From Azoarcus sp. (GTDB taxonomy: Bacteria; Pseudomonadota; Gammaproteobacteria; Burkholderiales; Rhodocyclaceae), in assembly GCA_031285965.1 (NCBI GenBank), contig JAITVD010000024.1:1-36176 (forward strand): a stretch of DNA of 36,176 nt, read 5' to 3'. Of the stretch, positions 33,902 through 36,176 are shown in pieces. Position 1 is the stretch's first letter. Every line of letters starts with the position of its first letter. The position numbers and the translations under genes were made by a program. Below the pieces are notes generated by a model. That model did no database searches, was not told where the DNA came from, and worked only from the letters and a program-made list of their open reading frames with translations.

Positions 33902-34732
33902 ATGCAGAAAACAAACGCCGTCCTGTCAGCCGAAACGCCTGATAGCGCACTCGAAATCATCAGTTATCCGCCCGCTTCCGCCCACAAGCACCGGATGCCG
34001 CTCCTTTTCGTGCATGGCGCATACCTTGGCGGCTGGTGTTGGGAAGAACATTTCCTGCCTTGGTTCGCCGAGCGCGGATGGGATGCCCACGCGGTTTCCC
34101 TGAGCGGGCATGGCAACAGCCGAGGACGCGAGCATCTCGACAGCCTGAGCATCGACAACTATGTCTCTGACATTATCGAGGCTGTTGATCTCCTGCCCGT
34201 CCCTCCGATTTTGATTGGGCATTCGATGGGCGGCATGGTGGTGCAGAAATATCTTGAACGAGCCGCCGCCCCCGCCGTGGTGCTGATGGCATCGGTTCCG
34301 CCCCAAGGGCTGATCTATTCCGCGCTGGGTCTGCTATTCACCGCCCCGCAACTGCTTGGCGACCTCAACCGCATCATGGGGGGAGGCGAACCCTCCGCCG
34401 ACAGCCTGCGTGACGCGCTGTTCCACCAGCCCGTCACGGCAGAAAAGCTCGACCGCTACTGGAAGCACTCCCAGGCTGAATCCCACCGCGCCATCTGGGA
34501 CATGACCCTCTACAATCTGCCGCACACCGCCCGCGTCTACCGAGCGCCGATGCTGGTGCTCGGTGCGCAGTACGACAGCCTGATTTCTCCGGGGCAAGTC
34601 CAGATGACCGCTGACGCTTACGGAACGCATCCCGAAATCTTCCTCAACATGGGGCACGCGATGATGCTCGAACGCGATTGGGAACAGGTTGCCGTTCGGA
34701 TTGACGAGTGGCTGGCGGGGCAAGGGCTGTAA
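33902..34732 (+). CDS. Alpha/beta hydrolase of unknown substrate
   Basis: A 276-residue cytoplasmic protein without a signal peptide. LLFVHGAYLGGWCWEEHFLP is the oxyanion loop, LIGHSMGGMVVQKYLE the nucleophile elbow (GHSMG), LVLGAQYDSLISP the acid and NMGHAMMLERDWEQ the catalytic His. The MhpC/lysophospholipase-like fold is certain and the substrate is not. A 57-nt gap separates it from cca, and a likely terminator follows, so it may be a single-gene unit. Confidence 0.85.
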   Translation: MQKTNAVLSAETPDSALEIISYPPASAHKHRMPLLFVHGAYLGGWCWEEHFLPWFAERGWDAHAVSLSGHGNSRGREHLDSLSIDNYVSDIIEAVDLLPVPPILIGHSMGGMVVQKYLERAAAPAVVLMASVPPQGLIYSALGLLFTAPQLLGDLNRIMGGGEPSADSLRDALFHQPVTAEKLDRYWKHSQAESHRAIWDMTLYNLPHTARVYRAPMLVLGAQYDSLISPGQVQMTADAYGTHPEIFLNMGHAMMLERDWEQVAVRIDEWLAGQGL

Positions 34733-34736
34733 AGCC

Positions 34737-34785
34737 CCGCGCCAAGAGCCACTGCGTTTTGCGGCTTGCCATCTGGCGCGGTTTT
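34737..34785 (+). terminator. Probable terminator after the alpha/beta hydrolase
   Basis: CCGCGCCA (34737-34744) pairs with TGGCGCGG (34774-34781), with a shorter inner AGCC/GGCT stem, followed by TTTT. It begins 5 nt after the hydrolase stop codon. Confidence 0.5.
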
Positions 34786-34852
34786 CGCGCCGTTCGGATT
34801 GCCAAGGCTGCTGGATGGGATAACATAACGGCATTCAAACGCAGGGCGGGCT

Positions 34853-35701
34853 ATGGGCGTTGCCATGAAGCAGTTTCTTCTTTTTTTCTCGTTGTGTTTT
34901 TTTGTCGGTCATGCTTTTGCCGAAGAGCAAAACGCGCCGCCCGCCCAGAAAAAAAGCGCGTCCCAGTTCATCGGTATCAAGGTTCCTGCGGAGATGGATT
35001 CCGGCAAGGCGCAGGTTTCGGAAGTGCTCGTCTATCAGGGGCAGTGGGTTCGGTCTGGCGACGTGCTAGTGAAGCTGAAGGACGGGAAGGAAGAGAGCGA
35101 TGTAATATTGCAGAGCAACGGCGTTGTGATGAAAGTTTTGCTGGGAAGGGGAGACAAGGTATCGAAAGGGGCGGTTCTGCTTTATTTGAAAAGAATCGAT
35201 GAAAAAAGACCGGATTTTTTATCTGCGTGGGAGGCTTTTTATGATGTGAATATGGGTGTGCCTGAAGTGGGCAAAAAAATTGGCGGAACGGTTAAATACA
35301 ATATTGAGATACCGGAATTAAAGGATGGAAAATGGAAAAACGCCTGTTCCATCCGAATGAGCTATGTGTTGAATAAAACGGGCTTTCCGGTCAAACCAGA
35401 AGGGTATGCGGTCGCAAAAGGCGCGGATGGAATGCAATATATGTATCGGCTGAATGACATGATTTCTTTTTTGCATGAAACTTTAGGCGCGCCCGACATC
35501 GTCATCGACCGTGCGCCTCGCCCGGAAAACTTTAGAGAAATGAAAGGGATTCTGGCCGTGACAGGCGATGGCCGAGGCGATTCGACAGGTCATATCACAT
35601 TATGGAATGGCCTAAGGTGTTCCGATATTTGCCATCTGACGGGAGACCCCTGGAACAGAACTTTCACGCCCCGCAAAGCGGCTTTGTGGCTGTTGCCGTG
35701 A
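34853..35701 (+). CDS. Tae4-family peptidoglycan amidase with signal peptide and lipoyl-like domain
   Basis: A 282-residue protein in three parts. Residues 1-23 are a signal peptide (LLFFSLCFFVGHAFA). Residues of about 42-113 show the twofold pattern of biotinyl/lipoyl-like domains (VSEVLVYQGQWVRSGDVLVK, then GVVMKVLLGRGDKVSKGAVL), but the modifiable Lys position reads Val (EESDVI). Residues 120-282 match Tae4 of type VI secretion: NACSIRMSYVLNKTGFPV (catalytic Cys-165), MYRLNDMISFL, GHITLWNG (catalytic His-247), CSDICHLTGDP (the family's paired cysteines) and ALWLLP. Tae4 cuts the gamma-D-Glu-mDAP bond of peptidoglycan. A signal peptide is unusual for a T6SS effector. No Tai4 immunity gene is visible beside it. 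ATG at 34865 is an alternative start. Confidence 0.85.
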   Translation: MGVAMKQFLLFFSLCFFVGHAFAEEQNAPPAQKKSASQFIGIKVPAEMDSGKAQVSEVLVYQGQWVRSGDVLVKLKDGKEESDVILQSNGVVMKVLLGRGDKVSKGAVLLYLKRIDEKRPDFLSAWEAFYDVNMGVPEVGKKIGGTVKYNIEIPELKDGKWKNACSIRMSYVLNKTGFPVKPEGYAVAKGADGMQYMYRLNDMISFLHETLGAPDIVIDRAPRPENFREMKGILAVTGDGRGDSTGHITLWNGLRCSDICHLTGDPWNRTFTPRKAALWLLP

Positions 35702-35821
35702 GCGGGAGATATATATGTTAAGCGAAATAGCCTAGAATAGCTGCCTGTACAACGAACTGCCTGTCATTTTGGCGAGGCACTTGTGGTTTAATGCGGTTAA
35801 TTCATTTGGGATACTGACATC

Positions 35822-36176
35822 ATGGCGGACAGGCCGTTCATTGTTTTGGGCGACCGGACGACGCACGGGGGAACCGTCATCAGCGCGGATCTCACTTGCT
35901 GCATCAACGACAGGCCCATGGCGCGTGTCGGCGACAGGGTGGTGTGTCCCAAATGCAAAGGCGTGTTCGCCATCAACTCCGGTGCGCCGGACATGGTGGA
36001 CGGCAATGGGCGCGGCTACGCCCGCCACATGGACACCACGGACTGCGGCGCCCGCCTGATTGCGGGCCAGATAATGACAACCTGGACGGACAAGTCATTG
36101 CTGGGCGATCCGGTGGCCAGCACGTTGCATGCCGCCGATGGGATACAGACGGCTTCCGCAACGGCGGGCATTTCGG
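35822..36176 (+). CDS. PAAR-domain protein (partial, runs off window)
   Basis: ATG at 35822 opens a frame of 118 codons to the window end. ADRPFIVLGDRTTHGGTVIS, NDRPMARVGDRVVCPKCKG, AINSGAPDMVDGNGRGYARH and DTTDCGARLIAGQ are the repeated strands of the PAAR fold, with His and Cys residues placed to bind the tip metal. PAAR proteins sharpen the VgrG spike of type VI secretion and often carry or recruit toxins. The sequence after about residue 85 may start a C-terminal effector region. It lies 120 nt after the Tae4-family gene on the same strand. Confidence 0.87.
   Translation, partial: MADRPFIVLGDRTTHGGTVISADLTCCINDRPMARVGDRVVCPKCKGVFAINSGAPDMVDGNGRGYARHMDTTDCGARLIAGQIMTTWTDKSLLGDPVASTLHAADGIQTASATAGIS

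Overview
The window is GC-rich chromosomal DNA from a Gram-negative bacterium, most likely a betaproteobacterium. The gene set supports this: zapD-yacG-coaE, a coaX/birA pair, trpS with a C-terminal extension, lolDE, slt-cca, a BioC/BioH-type biotin operon, an autotransporter, and Tae4/PAAR genes typical of type VI secretion. A Rhodocyclales-like affiliation is a guess from gene order and cannot be settled here. Several tracts are visibly AT-rich and look acquired: about 2.1-3.5 kb, 13.5-14.2 kb and 23.1-25.9 kb.

Layout. At 1-1826 (minus) lies the N-terminal part of an autotransporter, cut by the window edge. Its leader holds twelve perfect TAGG repeats inside an in-frame upstream ORF, followed by an intrinsic terminator, so this looks like a phase-variable switch. 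A broken YD-repeat secreted protein follows at 2671-3447. A minus-strand housekeeping run comes next: yacG, zapD, coaE, a SPOR-like protein, coaX, birA, a PHB-depolymerase-type esterase and a KefB/YbaL-type antiporter (3496-10201). On the plus strand come trpS, murB and apaH (10354-13451). On the minus strand come an AT-rich membrane gene with an internal TGA, transketolase and an inositol-phosphatase-family gene (13577-17227).

A higBA toxin-antitoxin cassette sits between two perfect 36-bp copies of the rsmE 5' end (17240-18056). It therefore separates rsmE from its old neighbour while leaving rsmE intact. Then comes a long minus-strand unit, reading lolE-lolD-bioA-bioF, a two-gene restriction-modification system, bioH-bioC-bioD, and two TPR genes (30325 down to 18753). 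Most junctions are 4-8 nt overlaps. The RM pair breaks the bioF-bioH junction, and bioD is fused in frame to the membrane-anchored TPR gene. The plus strand ends with slt, cca, an alpha/beta hydrolase, a Tae4 amidase carrying a signal peptide and a lipoyl-like domain, and a PAAR gene cut by the window end.

How the genes fit together. BioA, BioF, BioH, BioC and BioD cover pimeloyl-ACP and biotin assembly, and BirA (no DNA-binding domain) attaches biotin. LolD and LolE form most of a lipoprotein exporter. The surface and competition genes (autotransporter, Tae4, PAAR) lie at the two ends, and defence or addiction modules (RM, HigBA) are wedged into core loci.
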